A DNA stretch of 64,000 bases from Halichoerus grypus (GCF_964656455.1 NC_135719.1:76355562-76419561); one strand, 5' to 3'. Positions 1-10,839 are shown, counted from the first letter of the stretch. Notes: generated from the sequence alone by a model not told the origin. Numbers and translations are program-made.

Positions 1-1029
1 GTTGAGACATGTATTGACACACCAGAGAGCATGCCCTATAGCAAACACAGGGACGGCTGCATTGCCAAGATTGTACAAAGTTTCAAATGTATCAATACCA
101 AGGGCGCTGATCTGTCTGTTTAACCTTTTGCACGTCTTGGGTTAATGTGGGGTAATAAAGAGGAATCCCTTGAATGTCTCTGAAGGCAGACACCACAGGA
201 GGAATTGGAAAATCCATCAGAAAGATACAGAAAGTTACAAATAGAAGGATGATCAAAGATTGACCAAGCAAAACAACAGAATGAAGAGCAGTGAGGCTAA
301 TGGGAGAAATATGATTTGTCAATTACGTTTTTACTCAATAGCCAATTAATAACACAATTAAAATGAAGAATTTATACTCTCGAACATGGCAACTCTCATA
401 TTATCAAAATGCTAAAGCAAAAACATCGAGGAATAAGAGGTTGAGAGACTTATTGGTAGTAATAGATTTTAACACATAACCATCAAATTAAGATAGGATT
501 AAACCATCAGACTGTGATAGATATAAAATTACATCTTATTTTAAATGTTCACATGGACATTTTCCAAAAATAATACCTTTTTTTAATGCAGAAATTTTGC
601 AGGCTACTCACTCCCATCACAAAGCAATGAAATATAATATAAATGTAAATGAAACAACCCAGCCACTTGATGATATCTATGTTTTGGGGGCTAGAGAAAT
701 TTGAAATTGAAGGAGGTACAATGATCCTTTTAAGGATCAACTTTAATCTGACGTAATAAATTAAGACAGGCTGATACAAAGTCATTTCAAAGACAATGTG
801 ATTCCCAGGACACTAAGATCTAACCATGGTCCTCCTGAATATATTAATATTTCCAAAGGAAAAAAATGTGTTGCCCCAAAGGGGAGCTGGTTCAGTCAAA
901 AACGCAAAAAAAGCAGGTGTCAGAGCAATAACCTTGACACATCTGATCCAGGGGAGAAGGGTGCCTCATCCAGCTGGGCTTAAATAATATAACCTATTGG
1001 CAAGATGTCCCGTGGAGGTGGACGTGTGG

Positions 1030-1072
1030 CTATTATACGAGATGAGTGCTCTAACCCCTGAGCTATGGAGCC
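1030..1072 (-). pseudogene. tRNA-Thr-like 5' fragment (tRNA-derived pseudogene)
   Basis: Read on the minus strand from 1072, the first about 28 bases match the 5' half of a mammalian tRNA-Thr: a GGCTCC acceptor strand, TAGCTC at the D-stem start, a GGGGTTA D-loop and GAGC closing the D-stem. The following bases contain CTCGTAT, which could be a Thr-CGT anticodon loop, but the flanking anticodon stem pairs poorly. No T-arm (GTTCGAATC-type) sequence follows, so the gene is truncated and cannot be functional. It differs from the tRNA-Lys-derived heads of the CAN-SINEs, so it is probably an independent tRNA-derived insertion. No tRNA search was run. Confidence 0.5.
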
Positions 1073-1401
1073 TTCTCCTGGAACTGTGGCTATCACAGCC
1101 TGATTTTGACTCTAAATTCATGCACACCAACCAAGGCACCTTTTGATTTTGATTTGGCCCTTCATGTATAAGATGTACCTTTTGCATTAGAGAGCTATGT
1201 CCCAATACAATTACTAGATAGGAATTCATTCCAAGAAATAGCCTGCTATAGTGCTGGTAGAGTAAGCTTCCTAAACAGGAAAGACAGGATTACTTCACTA
1301 ATGCTGGTGGGATAATTGGTTAATTATTTTACATGCACTAAAAAAAAAAAAAAAAAGAAAGAAGAAAAAAAAATAGAAAAACTAAAATATCCAAATGTTG
1401 G

Positions 1402-1594
1402 GGCGCCTGGGTGGCTCAGTCGTTAAGCGTCTGCCTTCAGCTCAGGTCATGATCCCAGGGTCCTGGGATCGAGCCCCGCATCGGGCTCTCTGTTCAGCAG
1501 GGAGCCTGCTTCTCCCTCTCCCACTCTGCCTGCTTGTGTTCCCTCTCTCACTGTCTCTCTCTGTCAAATAAATAAATAAAATTAAAAAATATAT
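1402..1594 (+). mobile_element. CAN-SINE (tRNA-Lys derived), sense
   Basis: Complete SINE: tRNA-related head with GGCGCCTGGGTGGCTCAG, a central CT-rich part, AAATAAATAAATAAA and an A-rich tail. A 15-bp target-site duplication, ATATCCAAATGTTGG, lies at 1387-1401 and again at 1595-1609 with no mismatch, which points to a fairly recent insertion. Confidence 0.95.
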
Positions 1595-1645
1595 ATATCC
1601 AAATGTTGGTAGTACTCCTGAAAGGGCAACAATTTTATAAATTTA

Positions 1646-1696
1646 TTTTTTTATTTTTTATTTTTTTAAGTAAAAATGAGCCCCCCAGGCGCCACC
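1646..1696 (-). mobile_element. Internally deleted CAN-SINE remnant
   Basis: A 51-bp segment made only of a T-rich run (the antisense tail) and a GCCCCCCAGGCGCC head end, lacking the whole SINE body. It is flanked by a perfect 16-bp direct repeat, CAATTTTATAAATTTA, at 1630-1645 and 1697-1712. The repeats show that this is a genuine retrotransposed insertion with an internal deletion and not chance T-richness. Confidence 0.7.
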
Positions 1697-1970
1697 CAAT
1701 TTTATAAATTTAAAAAGACAAGAAGAAATCACAAAGGAGAATAACAAGAGCATATCTGACTACATAAATATTAAAAACTTACGGTTGCAAAATATTGCTA
1801 TAATAACCAGAATTCCGAGTCAGAGGAAATGGGAACGTGGTTGCAGGAGATGTAACAGCCAAAGTCTTATTCTCTTTACTATGTAAAGTGTTCGTGCAAA
1901 TTGATAAGAGAAACGATTAAAATTCCAAGAGCATAAACAGACAACTTTCATAAAGAAATTAAAGCTGGTA

Positions 1971-2153
1971 CGGGGCGGCTGGGTGGTTCAGTTGGTTAAG
2001 CATCTACCTTCGGCTCAGGTCATGATCCCAGGGTCCTGGGATTGAGCCCTACGTCAGGCTCCCCGCTCAGCAGGGAGTCTGCTTCTCCCTGTCACTCTCC
2101 CTCTGTGCTTTCCCTCTCTCTCAAATAAATAAATAAAATCTTAAAAAAAAAGA
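1971..2153 (+). mobile_element. CAN-SINE, sense
   Basis: tRNA-derived head (GGGCGGCTGGGTGGTTCAGTTG), CATGATCCCAGGGTCCTGGG box, CT-rich region, AAATAAATAAATAAAATC and an A tail. A 19-bp target-site duplication with one mismatch lies at 1952-1970 and 2154-2172. It sits inside or next to an old L1 fragment. Confidence 0.95.
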
Positions 2154-2269
2154 AAAGAAATTAAAGCTAGTAAATAAACACATGGAAATATATTTGACTG
2201 AGCTGGTAATCAAGGACTTTAAAAATAAGACAGTAATTTTTCTAAACACCTTTTAAATTAGCAAGGAAA

Positions 2270-2760
2270 ACAAAAATTATTTTTATAAAACCCAATGCTG
2301 GTAGAGATATTATAAAAACGGTATTCTCGTATTTTGTTGACCTTATTTTATAAATTGGTGCCTCCTTTTCCAGGTTGGAAAACAGCGTGGCAATATAATA
2401 TAAAGACCCATAAAAATATTTATGGCCTTTGACCTAGTAATTTGACTTCTGGGAATCTATCCTGAGAAATATTAATCCAAAATATGGAAAAAATTAAATT
2501 CCTAAGAGTAAATTGGGAAACACTAAATGTCCCACAATAGGGGAATGATTAATATGTTGTGGTACAGCCACTGGATAGAAAAACAACATAGCCATTTGTA
2601 ATTATGTGAGGAGAGACCACACAGCCACATGGGCAGATGCTTGTGCTTTAATATTAAATAAACATGAATAAACACTTAAGTATAAAGAGATATGCAGAAG
2701 AGAAAGGATTGAAGAAAATATACCAAGTTTTAAGTGGTTGTTCTAGAGTGGCGGAGGACA
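2270..2760 (+). mobile_element. Old L1 fragment (ORF2 end region)
   Basis: The text resembles the end of mammalian L1 ORF2 on the plus strand: a stretch like 'gacctagtaatttgacttct', then 'gggaatctatcctgagaaat', 'atgtcccacaatagggg' and 'gttgtggtacagcc'. It has many substitutions and small gaps and no open frame, so it predates the carnivore SINE insertions around it. Boundaries are approximate and the subfamily was not determined. Confidence 0.5.
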
Positions 2761-2782
2761 GTGACTTTTTTCTTTCTTTCTT

Positions 2783-3008
2783 TTTTTAAAGATTTTATTT
2801 ATTTATCTGACACACAGAGAGAGAGAGAGAGAGAGCACAAGCAGGGGGAGGGGCAGAGGGAGAAGCAGGCTCTCCGCTGAGCAGGAAGCCCGATGCCGGG
2901 CTCGATGTGGGGCTCGATGCGGGGCTCAATGCGGGGCTTGATCCCAGGACCCTGGGACCATGACCTGAGCTGAAGGCAGACGCTTAACGACTGAGCCATC
3001 CAGGCGCC
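2783..3008 (-). mobile_element. CAN-SINE, antisense, with internal tandem expansion
   Basis: Antisense SINE ending in CATCCAGGCGCC. Positions 2890-2940 carry about four imperfect copies of a 12-bp unit (GGGGCTCGATGC-type) where other copies in the window have one. The polypyrimidine start (TTTCTTTCTTTTTTT) resembles the flank after 3008, consistent with a target-site duplication. Confidence 0.9.
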
Positions 3009-3416
3009 TCTTTGCTTTCTTTTTCTGGAAATGTGTTGTCTTTCAGCCTGTTCCCATGCCTGGCAGCAGTTGCCTCCCTATCTCTTCCTCTACCCTGCCC
3101 CCAAGTGCCACTCAAGTTCCAGCTCGTCCGGGAAGCCCTCCCCATCCTATCAGCCAAATGAAACTCTCTCTTCACTGTGCTCCCATGATGCTGTATTAAC
3201 ATTTCTATTAGGTCTCATATCTAATGCCTTGTGTGGAAATGGTACATGTGGAGGCATGTGTCTATTTCCACAACTAAAATTTTAAGCCCTAAAGGGCGGG
3301 AACTATTCGATTTCTTATTCTCTTTCCACAGTATAGATCACAGTGCTTTGCCTGAGTACATATTAGTTGAAATGAATTGAATTGCACTGAAGTGAACTAT
3401 TCTGATTCCCTGGCAG

Positions 3417-3566
3417 GTGGAGCCCATGAAGGTCTTCAGCACTTGGGTCCTTTTGGCAACATCCCAAACATTGTGGCAGAGTTGACTGGTGACAACATTC
3501 CTAAGGACTTTAGTGAAGATCAGGGCTACCCGGACCCTCCAAATCCCTGTCCGGCTGGAAAAACAG
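3417..3566 (+). CDS. SCG5: SCG5 (7B2) internal coding exon, part of the 21-kDa domain
   Basis: This exon encodes part of neuroendocrine protein 7B2, the secretory-pathway chaperone that binds pro-PC2 and supports its maturation. It is bounded by acceptor ...CCTGGCAG and donor GTAATG; it enters with one base of a glycine codon in the previous exon and ends with one base of a split codon. The translation is recognisable as 7B2: [18 protein letters not shown], then the acidic [16 protein letters not shown] stretch, then the proline-rich PPNPCP motif at 3533-3555. Family studies link this proline-rich segment and the nearby helix to PC2 binding. From memory, human reads PVGKT where this reads PAGKT. 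The preceding exons are outside the window. Identification is very secure. Confidence 0.96.
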
Positions 3567-4202
3567 GTAATGGGCATGCCCTTGGGTTCTTCTCATGGAT
3601 GGTAGAGTCTTTGGGAGGAAATTAAAAATTCTAACATCTGCTACAAATATTCTGAGAAATAGTATTTTTATCCTAATGACCCCCCCCCATGTTTTGTAGG
3701 TAGATTGGAAAGGGAAATTTATTATAGAACCCTTGGTGTGTTCTGGCGCTCAGATACACCCACGTAAGACTCCCTTGCCAAAGCTTTACCTTCAGTCTCT
3801 CTCCCTCTTTAGGAATTGATGCTTTTTTTCTGCACTTGCTACTCTTTTAATAAAAATGGAGAAAGATTTTCTTCTTTTTGCCGTTTCTGTGATACAGTTG
3901 CTGCCCACTTTTAGTGTCTTTGGAACTTACTAGTTTGTGGATTATCCATGTCCACCGTTTTTCCTTACTTCCTCTGACAATTGACATTTTACCCATGTCA
4001 CAAACAGCATCAATCCTGAGATACTTCCTTGGGGTCAGGAGGTGGCATGAGAGACAGTGGGTCCAGGAAGATAAGAAGTTGGTTAAGGGAGAAGCTTGCA
4101 ACTTTTCTTTGCTTCTCATATCTCCCTTCCATTTTCCTACTCCCTGATGCCAAAGAGAATGAATGGTGAGTGGACTCCCCTTATGGTGGGCCTTGAGCAG
4201 CT

Positions 4203-4420
4203 AACCTTGGTAGTTAAGAGTAGTGGCTCTAAACTCAGACTACCTGAATTCAAAACCAAGGTCAAGATATGTGACCTTGCACAAGCTAATTAACCAATTA
4301 GCACCTCAGTTTCCTCATTGGCAAAATGGGAGTTGTTGTGGGAATTAAATGAAATTATCCACGTTAAGCGCTCAGCGCAACGCCTTGCACAAAGTAAAAG
4401 ATTCATTAAATGGCATCCTG
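4203..4420 (+). repeat. MIR SINE, plus orientation
   Basis: Ancient mammalian MIR: GTGGCTCTAAACTCAGACT region, TGTGACCTTGCACAAG core, CCTCAGTTTCCTCATTGG, AAATGGGAGTTG and GTTAAGCGCTCAGCGCAACG, in consensus order but diverged. Confidence 0.8.
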
Positions 4421-4499
4421 ATTAGCATTAGTTTTTGCTGCTAGTAAATAACGCATCACTCTCGTTGGGCTTGTGTTAACTCCTAGCACCAGAACAGTC

Positions 4500-4680
4500 T
4501 TTTTCCCCAAGCCTACAATAACAATAGTTGGTATTTATTACCCCTACTTTGCATGTATGGAAACTGAAGCTTAGGGCATAGCTTGTCCAAGCTTATCTAC
4601 TTAGCAAGTAGCAGAGCCAAGACTCAAACCCAGGTCTACCTGATTCAGGACAGTGTGCTCAACCACCATGACATAGTGTC
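4500..4680 (-). repeat. MIR SINE, minus orientation
   Basis: Reverse-orientation MIR: GGAAACTGAAGCTTAGGGC, then GCAAGTAGCAGAGCCAAGAC, then AACCCAGGTCTACCTGA, matching the antisense core in order. Confidence 0.7.
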
Positions 4681-4723
4681 TTGCTCTGAAAATTGTGACA
4701 GTATTGGCCCCTCAGATTTTCTT

Positions 4724-4935
4724 TTCTTTCTTTTTTTTTAAAGATTTTATTTATTTATTTATTTGACAGAGAGAAAGAGAGAGTGAGAGCAGGAACACAA
4801 GCAGGGGGAGTGGGAGAGGGAGAAGCAGGCTTCCCTCTGAGCAGGGAGCCCGATGCGGGGCTCGATCCCAGGACCCTGGGATCATGACCTGAGCCGAAGG
4901 CAGACGCTTAATGACTGAGCCACCCAGGAGCTCCA
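4724..4935 (-). mobile_element. CAN-SINE, antisense
   Basis: Full antisense SINE with T-rich start and a CCACCCAGGAGCTCC end. A perfect 17-bp target-site duplication, GCCCCTCAGATTTTCTT, lies at 4707-4723 and 4936-4952. Confidence 0.95.
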
Positions 4936-5259
4936 GCCCCTCAGATTTTCTTAAACACAATGCAGGCTGAAAGATACTCTTTCCCTGAAAGATACTCCTC
5001 CTTTGATTTAGGGTAGGTGTCTGTTCTCTATGGGGCACAGAGCCTCTGGAGCACCCAGAGTAGTTGGATGTAACCTAGCCGATGGAGAAATACTGGGCTG
5101 GCTGCTGGAAAACCTGAATCAGTGTGCAGAGCCAATCACTGCAGCCACATTTTACGTGCTTGTAGGGTTTTGGATGGGTAGGAGGAAAGACCAGTCCAGA
5201 ATTTGAAGAGCAACAGTCTCCATGGGGATTTGGTTAAACTGATTAGATATAATATGGTA

Positions 5260-5448
5260 CAGTAGTTCTTAAAGTGTGGTCCCGGGTTGGTCCCAGGTTT
5301 CTGGCAGCATCAGCATCACCTGGAAACCTGCAGGAAATGCAAATTTTCAGGCTCTCCCCTAGACCCACTGAGTCAGAAACTCCTGGGGTAGGCCCCAGAA
5401 CCTGCCTTCCATGTGATTCTGGCACATACTGAAGTTTGAGAACCACTG
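5260..5448 (+). mobile_element. MER5A-like DNA transposon remnant (hAT-Charlie)
   Basis: Starts CAGTAGTTCTTAAAGTGTGG and ends GTTTGAGAACCACTG, the near-inverted termini of MER5A, with the internal CAGCATCAGCATCACCTGG and AACTCCTGGGGTAGG blocks. About 190 bp, the usual full length. Non-autonomous, with no coding capacity. Confidence 0.85.
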
Positions 5449-5455
5449 TTGTAGG

Positions 5456-5580
5456 AGATTGGACAGAGTTTGAGCCAAGAGATCTGAGGTCTAGTCCTAA
5501 CTATAGTATGTCAGTCTACTTCCCTGCACCTCAGTTTCTTCATCGGTAAAATGAAGACATAGTCAGTGCCTTCAAAAACA
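5456..5580 (+). repeat. MIR SINE fragment
   Basis: TTGGACAGAGTTTGAGCC, TGAGGTCTAGTCCTAACT and CACCTCAGTTTCTTCATCGG followed by TAAAATGAAG match the 5' and core part of MIR. The 3' part is missing. Confidence 0.65.
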
Positions 5581-7641
5581 TAAATGCAGTTCTAGGCTGT
5601 CCTAGGAAAGGAAAGAGTCCAGATCTGTGTAATCAAGCACTAGTTTTATGCACACGGGAGTTCTGAGACGGGGCAGTCCAGGTGGGCTGATACAGCTGGG
5701 TCAGATGACAACTCTCAGACTCTTTCTCATCACACATTGGCTGCCATTTTTCTTTGCTATCCGGCCACCAAGCAAACATGTTTCTCACTCTATGTTCTAC
5801 CATTATTTTCACTCTAGAAAGGAAATCGCTGGCAAAATTTAGACATTATTTGTTTAGAGATTGCTTGAGATATGCCTCAGTGAGAATCATGACACCACAC
5901 AGTTGAGCAATCCAAGAATAAAACCTTGGCTTCCCCCTCCCCTGCCATGCTCTCATCTGAATCATGGTCCCCGCACCCTGGATAGAGCAGCGGAACACAG
6001 AGAGTGCATCCTCAGGTATAGGATGCGAATCCCAGGGCACGTTTTCAGGCCCTGAGATACTGCCATTCCCAGAGCAGGGCTGTATCTCTACATCGCAGTC
6101 CGGGCCCACTCGGAAGTCCTGGAGAAACAATTATGAACAGGTTGTTAAGCTGCCCTATGCCGACTGCCTGTACTCTCTGGATTGGCTGTCTCTTTCTTAC
6201 GTGGTAATTGCTGTAGATGAAGAAGTTAGATAAGCAGTTCCGTGAAAAGTGGGGAGCCACGTTAGGGGTTTGGTCAAACCTAATGACGCCACACGAGCTT
6301 CCTGCTGTGAAGACACTGGATGCTTCCGGCTGCTGGAAGGCTTCAGAGCAGGCTCAAGAGACCGGACTGTCTGGCTGGTTCTCGTGGACTCCTTTTAGCA
6401 TTGACTTTGATGCCTCATTATCCCTTTGCAAAAGGACTCTCTTTCCTTCCCCCCACCCCCACCCCCCCGCCCAGCCCCATGCAAAATTCACACCCCCTCC
6501 TCTGCCGCCCACCCTTTGAAGCTATTGTCTAAAAGCACATTAGAAACAGAAAAAAGGGACTTAATTTCAGAGCCTCACGTCCTGTAATGATAGGGCTTAG
6601 GTCAAAGCAGCAGCCAAGTGGGATAACCATTCTTGGGTTTGACTAAAAGACGTGCTTATTTCAAAGAGCTGTCAGAGTATCAATTGTCATTTAAAGAGAG
6701 ATGCTGGGAAAGGAACTAAAGCAGAGTGAACCTATTATGTGCGAGGTGTTCTGTGTGTGATCATCTCTTTCTCACAGCTACCCAGTCAGGTAAGTCCTTG
6801 ATTCTGCCCCTCTCGTAGGTGGATGGATGGGTTTAGAGAGACAGAGTTAATCTTCCCAAGGAATTAAGACCATCTGTCACTTATGAGCTAGGATGGGAAC
6901 GCTGAGCGCTGGTTCGTCTGACTCCAAGCTGCCGCCATCACCACGATAACACAGCTCAATACTGTCTTGTGATGTTGTCATTCTTATATAAGGGGCCTTT
7001 TCCAAGAAGCTGAAATTGTTTCTACGGAGCTCACCCAAGAGAAAACACCATGAGTCATGTGGAATGGACGTATACTAGTTAAGGAACGATTTGCTCTTAT
7101 AACAGATAAAAATGATAGTGGTAACACAATAGAAGGTTATTTCTCGCTCACCTGAGGTCCTGCCAGAGGTGGGTGAGGGTGTGGCAGGGGCGGGTGGTTC
7201 AGCCACCCAAAGTGCCGTCTTTCCTCTTGACCTGCGACAGTCCCAGTTGCCCTGGTTGGCAGCATGTAGCAGGCAGAGCAGCCGATGGGGTGGGGGGCGG
7301 GTGGGAGCGGGGATCATATCGGAGGTTTCTATGGGCCAGACCTGGAAACGGAATACATCACTTGTGCCCACATTCCACTGGCACAAACTCAGCCATATGA
7401 CTCCACCTGATTGCAGGGCAAGGCAGTGTGCCGAGGGGGCAAGGGAAGTGGGTTTGGCGAGAAGCCAGCCAGTCTCTGCCACAGGTGGGAGGAGGAGTGA
7501 GAGCTTGGGACGAGCAGATTCCAGAGTGACTGATGTGGACAGATGCTTACCTTGGGATGTCCGGTTGTTTTGGAATAAATTCACTCTTAGAATAACAATA
7601 GATGCCTGGGCCATTCCTCAAAAACCTTTTGCTGTTTGCAG

Positions 7642-7754
7642 TAGATGACGGATGTCTAGAGAACACCCCCGACACAGCAGAGTTCAGTCGAGAATTCCAG
7701 TTGCACCAGCACCTCTTTGATCCAGAACATGACTATCCAGGCTTGGGCAAGTGG
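7642..7754 (+). CDS. SCG5: SCG5 (7B2) internal coding exon
   Basis: Encodes (split G)[19 protein letters not shown] followed by [19 protein letters not shown], the conserved middle of 7B2 with its two close cysteine-region blocks (CP in the previous exon, DDGC here), which I recognise as the family signature. Donor GTAAGT at 7755 follows a complete TGG codon, so the exon ends in phase 0. The acceptor is a CAGTAG tandem: use of 7640-7641 gives an extra valine, use of 7643-7644 omits it, and the frame is kept either way. Human 7B2 has reported isoforms of 212 and 211 residues, which fits this. The downstream partner exon is at 14902. Confidence 0.96.
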
Positions 7755-8227
7755 GTAAGTCCAATCTTAATGACTAGTAGATCTTACACTCTGATACTCC
7801 GAAGGTACTGACGGCAAGGATGAGCAATGTGGGTGGGGTGAGAGAAGAAAAATTGCTTGGAAGCTGATTTTTCAGGAATCTCTGGTTGAGAGGGAATTCA
7901 AGTAATTACCAAACCACATGCATGTCTAGGATGCAAGATACCAACCCATCCCAAGAGTCAGTGACCTAAACCCGTCTCAGCAACTGAAGTCTCTGGAGAC
8001 TTTGATTCTGGTCTCCTCCACAGCCTGTGTCATAACACATCCTAAAGTCTCACCACGGTTTCACAAAGGTCATACAGGAAGTATATGGGCTGTTTTTTTT
8101 GTTGTTGTTGTTGTTGTTATTTTTTGGTAAAAAAGGATACTGAAAAAATTTGCAAATTATCTCTCTAGACTGAGGGAGATGATCTCTGTGGGACCAAGGA
8201 AAAATGATGTCAGAAACTTAGAAACAG

Positions 8228-8424
8228 GGGCGCCTGGGTGGCTCAGTCCGTTGAGCGTCCGACTCTTGGTTTCGGCTCAGGTCGTGATCTCAGGATGGTA
8301 AGATTGAGCCCTGCATCAGGCTCTGCGCTCAGCGTGGAGTCTGCTTGAGATTCTCTGCCTCTCCCACTCATGCTCTCTCTCTCTCTCTCTAAAATACGTA
8401 AATCTTAAAAAAAGAAAAAAAAAG
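8228..8424 (+). mobile_element. CAN-SINE, older subtype, sense
   Basis: This copy has GTTGAGCGTCCGACTCTTGG and GTCGTGATCTCAGG where most copies here have GTTAAGCGTCTGCC and CATGATCCC. I associate that variant with the older subfamily shared with feliforms. The target-site duplication (GAAACTTAGAAACAG at 8213-8227; GAAGTTTAGAAACAG at 8425-8439) has two mismatches, also suggesting greater age. Confidence 0.9.
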
Positions 8425-10610
8425 GAAGTTTAGAAACAGACATATGTAATTCTGCTCTATGGAAAGAGAAGAAAAATTCCAAAATGTGGAGCAGTGAACT
8501 TGATGTCAGTACAAGGCAAGAATCTCTAACTGTCCATTAAAGAAATTGTAGGCACTTGGAAAGAGAAATCATCACCATTTGGCATATGTTTGTTAAAACC
8601 AAGTTTTGTCAATCTGACTGTACTCTTCTACTCGCCAGTGTTATTCATTTACTTGTCAGCTTGATGAGGGAAATGGAGTGACCATGGTGCATTTGGACCT
8701 CAGCAAAGTACTTGATGAGCTCTTTCATGATCTCCTCTTGGAATAGGTGGAGAGATGCAGCCTCGGCAAGAGAACCTCACCAAAAGGGAGCTTGTGAAAG
8801 AGTCCATGTCCACAGGGAGAGAGACCGCACATGGTATCCTGCATGTCTTGGTGCTATCCCACTCCACATCTTTAGAAATGTTTGTAATAGAAAATATAGA
8901 ACACGTACTTATCAGCTTCTCAAAAGATGACGCAAAGTTAGAAGGGAGAGCACTGAATGACAAGAGTCAGGACTCAAGAAGATCCCAGCAGGCTCGGACA
9001 ATGAGTCAAAGAAGATCACGACTGAATGGGGATATAGCTATGCTCCGGTGGTCGGGCCTATGCAATCAAATGCAAAAGCCCCGTGAGAAAAGTGGGAAAG
9101 TACTAAGAAGTGTTAATTCATGTGTAAGTTGCTGGTCAGTACGTCTGTGGCAGGAGTGAATGAGCAGATATTCCTGCCTAAGCCTTTCTAGAGTTATCGG
9201 TCCCTGCTCAGTTAGTTCATTGCTGGCAGCTGACGTTGCTTCCGTCATTACTAGGGCCATCGTAATCTTAGGACTAAAATCCCTCCCTTTCTTTAGACTG
9301 TTTTAGGGAGAGATACCTCTCCTCATGAATCACCACTTTCATTTTTCCATTACCTTGCTTTAACATTGCATTGAATTGATTCCCTCTACGCTTGATGTGG
9401 ACACATTTCCCATCTTAAAACACCACAGCAGCTTTAATTTTGCTTCCTCCAAAATGCATTAATGCTATTTCTGTTCTTTTTCATAAGTGGTTCTGTTAGG
9501 GAGACTTGGTTTATGGAGCCATTCTGAAGCCTCTAGCAGAATTTAAACATGTTGAATTACATAGGCAAACATCTATAGGTTGTGGAATAGGAGGCTGAAC
9601 TCATGAAAGTCTTCTATAAAAGAGGTTATTCTGGTGGCATATGGAAGGACGGAATAGAGAAGGAACAGACTAAGGGCAAGAAAAAAATATATGAAGTAAT
9701 TCCAGTTATGAAGGCCACGAATATAGTGGATTCAAGTGAACCTCACCAATGTGATGAGAACCTATGACATTTCAAAGGCAGCTGGGGAGCTGACTAGAAC
9801 CGGTATATGGAGTAAATATAGCATGAGGAGGAAAGAAGAGCTATGCCAAGTTTACGGGAAATGGACAGCATAACTTTTCCTCTGAGGGGAGTTTTTAAAG
9901 GATGGAGTGAAGAAGAGAAGGAGGAAGGAGGGAAAAAGGGGAGCAGAGAAGGTAGGAAGGAGTAGGAGGTTACAGAGGAGCCCTGGGAAGGACTCCACAA
10001 CAGAGGGGCAAAGTGTTGCCAAAGAAAAGCAAAGGCCAGGTTCAGCAAAGAACAAGTGGAAGATACGGAGCCTGCTTTGTTCCAGGCGCTGTGCTAGGTG
10101 CTCGATTTACAATTGTCTTCCAGACATGGGACTGGTCTTCCATGAGCTTACCACCTCGTGGTTGAGGTGAAATGCATGAAAACACAGTGAACCCAACGTA
10201 GCGCTGTCCAGTTTCATATTCTAGCTATCCCGTGAGCACCACGGCAACGAGGGAAGAGAAGGGCAGAAGAATACCCAAGATGGAGGCCTTGCACCGCCAA
10301 CTGTACGATGGTCCTCGAGGAAGTTGAAGGCACCCTGAAGAACTGGTAGGCTGGAAATGAGCAAAAGGAAGCAGGAGAGAGACTGAGGGCAGAGAGCCCT
10401 TTTGAGGAAGCAAGAAAGATGGAAACTTCTCTCTTGGGAACTTTCCTTGCCTTTTCTTGAAAACCTGGACAGATTACTATTACAGATCAGTGACCAGGAA
10501 CAATGTGTACACACTTTTTATCATTTGTAATTATGTGTTTATTTAAACTTAAGTTTCTCTCGTTTATTTTCCCATTACCGCCTGGCAGTGAAACATGATT
10601 TTCTTGATCT

Positions 10611-10801
10611 TTTTTTTTTTTTTAAGAATTTATTTATTTGTCAGAGAGAGAGAGAGCGAGAGGGCACAAGCAGGGGGAGCAGCCGAGGGAGAGGGAGAAG
10701 CAGGCTCCCAGCTGAGCAAGGAGCCCGATGCAGACCTCGATCCCAGGACCCTGGGATCATGACCTGAGCCAAAGGCAGATGCTTAACCGACTAGGTGCCC
10801 C
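10611..10801 (-). mobile_element. CAN-SINE, antisense
   Basis: T-run, AAGAATTTATTTATTTG, antisense body and a slightly degraded head end (GACTAGGTGCCCC). An imperfect duplication (GATTTTCTTGATCT before, GATTTCCTTGATCC after) flanks it. Confidence 0.93.
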
Positions 10802-10839
10802 GATTTCCTTGATCCTCACTTAGAAGTGTGAATTGAGTA

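Larger units (their letters stand above)
1..3416 (+). other. SCG5: SCG5 intron (partial), upstream of first visible exon
   Basis: Non-coding intronic DNA of SCG5, inferred from the splice acceptor at 3415-3416 and the downstream exons. It holds a tRNA-Thr-like fragment, three CAN-SINEs, an internally deleted SINE remnant, an A-rich run at 1330-1375 and an old L1 fragment, each listed separately. I looked for the exons encoding the 7B2 signal peptide and N-terminal region and saw none, so they should lie before base 1. The first 800 bases are AT-rich, with no gene or recent repeat that I recognise. Confidence 0.8.
3567..7641 (+). other. SCG5: SCG5 intron between the first and second visible exons
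   Basis: Intron with donor GTAATG at 3567 and acceptor CAG/TAG at 7639-7644. It contains MIR copies (about 4203-4420 plus, 4500-4680 minus, 5456-5580 plus, 6715-6930 minus), a CAN-SINE, a MER5A element and a C-rich run near 6450-6475. Overlapping open frames near 7075-7648 are not supported as genes. Confidence 0.85.

Noticed and set aside
1..3416. N-terminal SCG5 exons (signal peptide and first 7B2 segment)
   Set aside because: No sequence encoding them was found on either strand; they should lie upstream of the window.
2799..5038. Frames with LSVCLQLRSWSQGPGI-type or SLLLPLPLPLLVF-type products at many places
   Set aside because: These are translations of CAN-SINE copies, recurring at 2.8, 4.8, 18.7, 20.0, 21.6, 22.5, 33.4 and 48.6 kb.
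7075..7648. Overlapping frames of 179 (minus) and 159 (plus) codons before the SCG5 exon at 7642
   Set aside because: They overlap antiparallel to each other, and the plus frame simply runs into the real exon. No domain or conserved motif was recognised.
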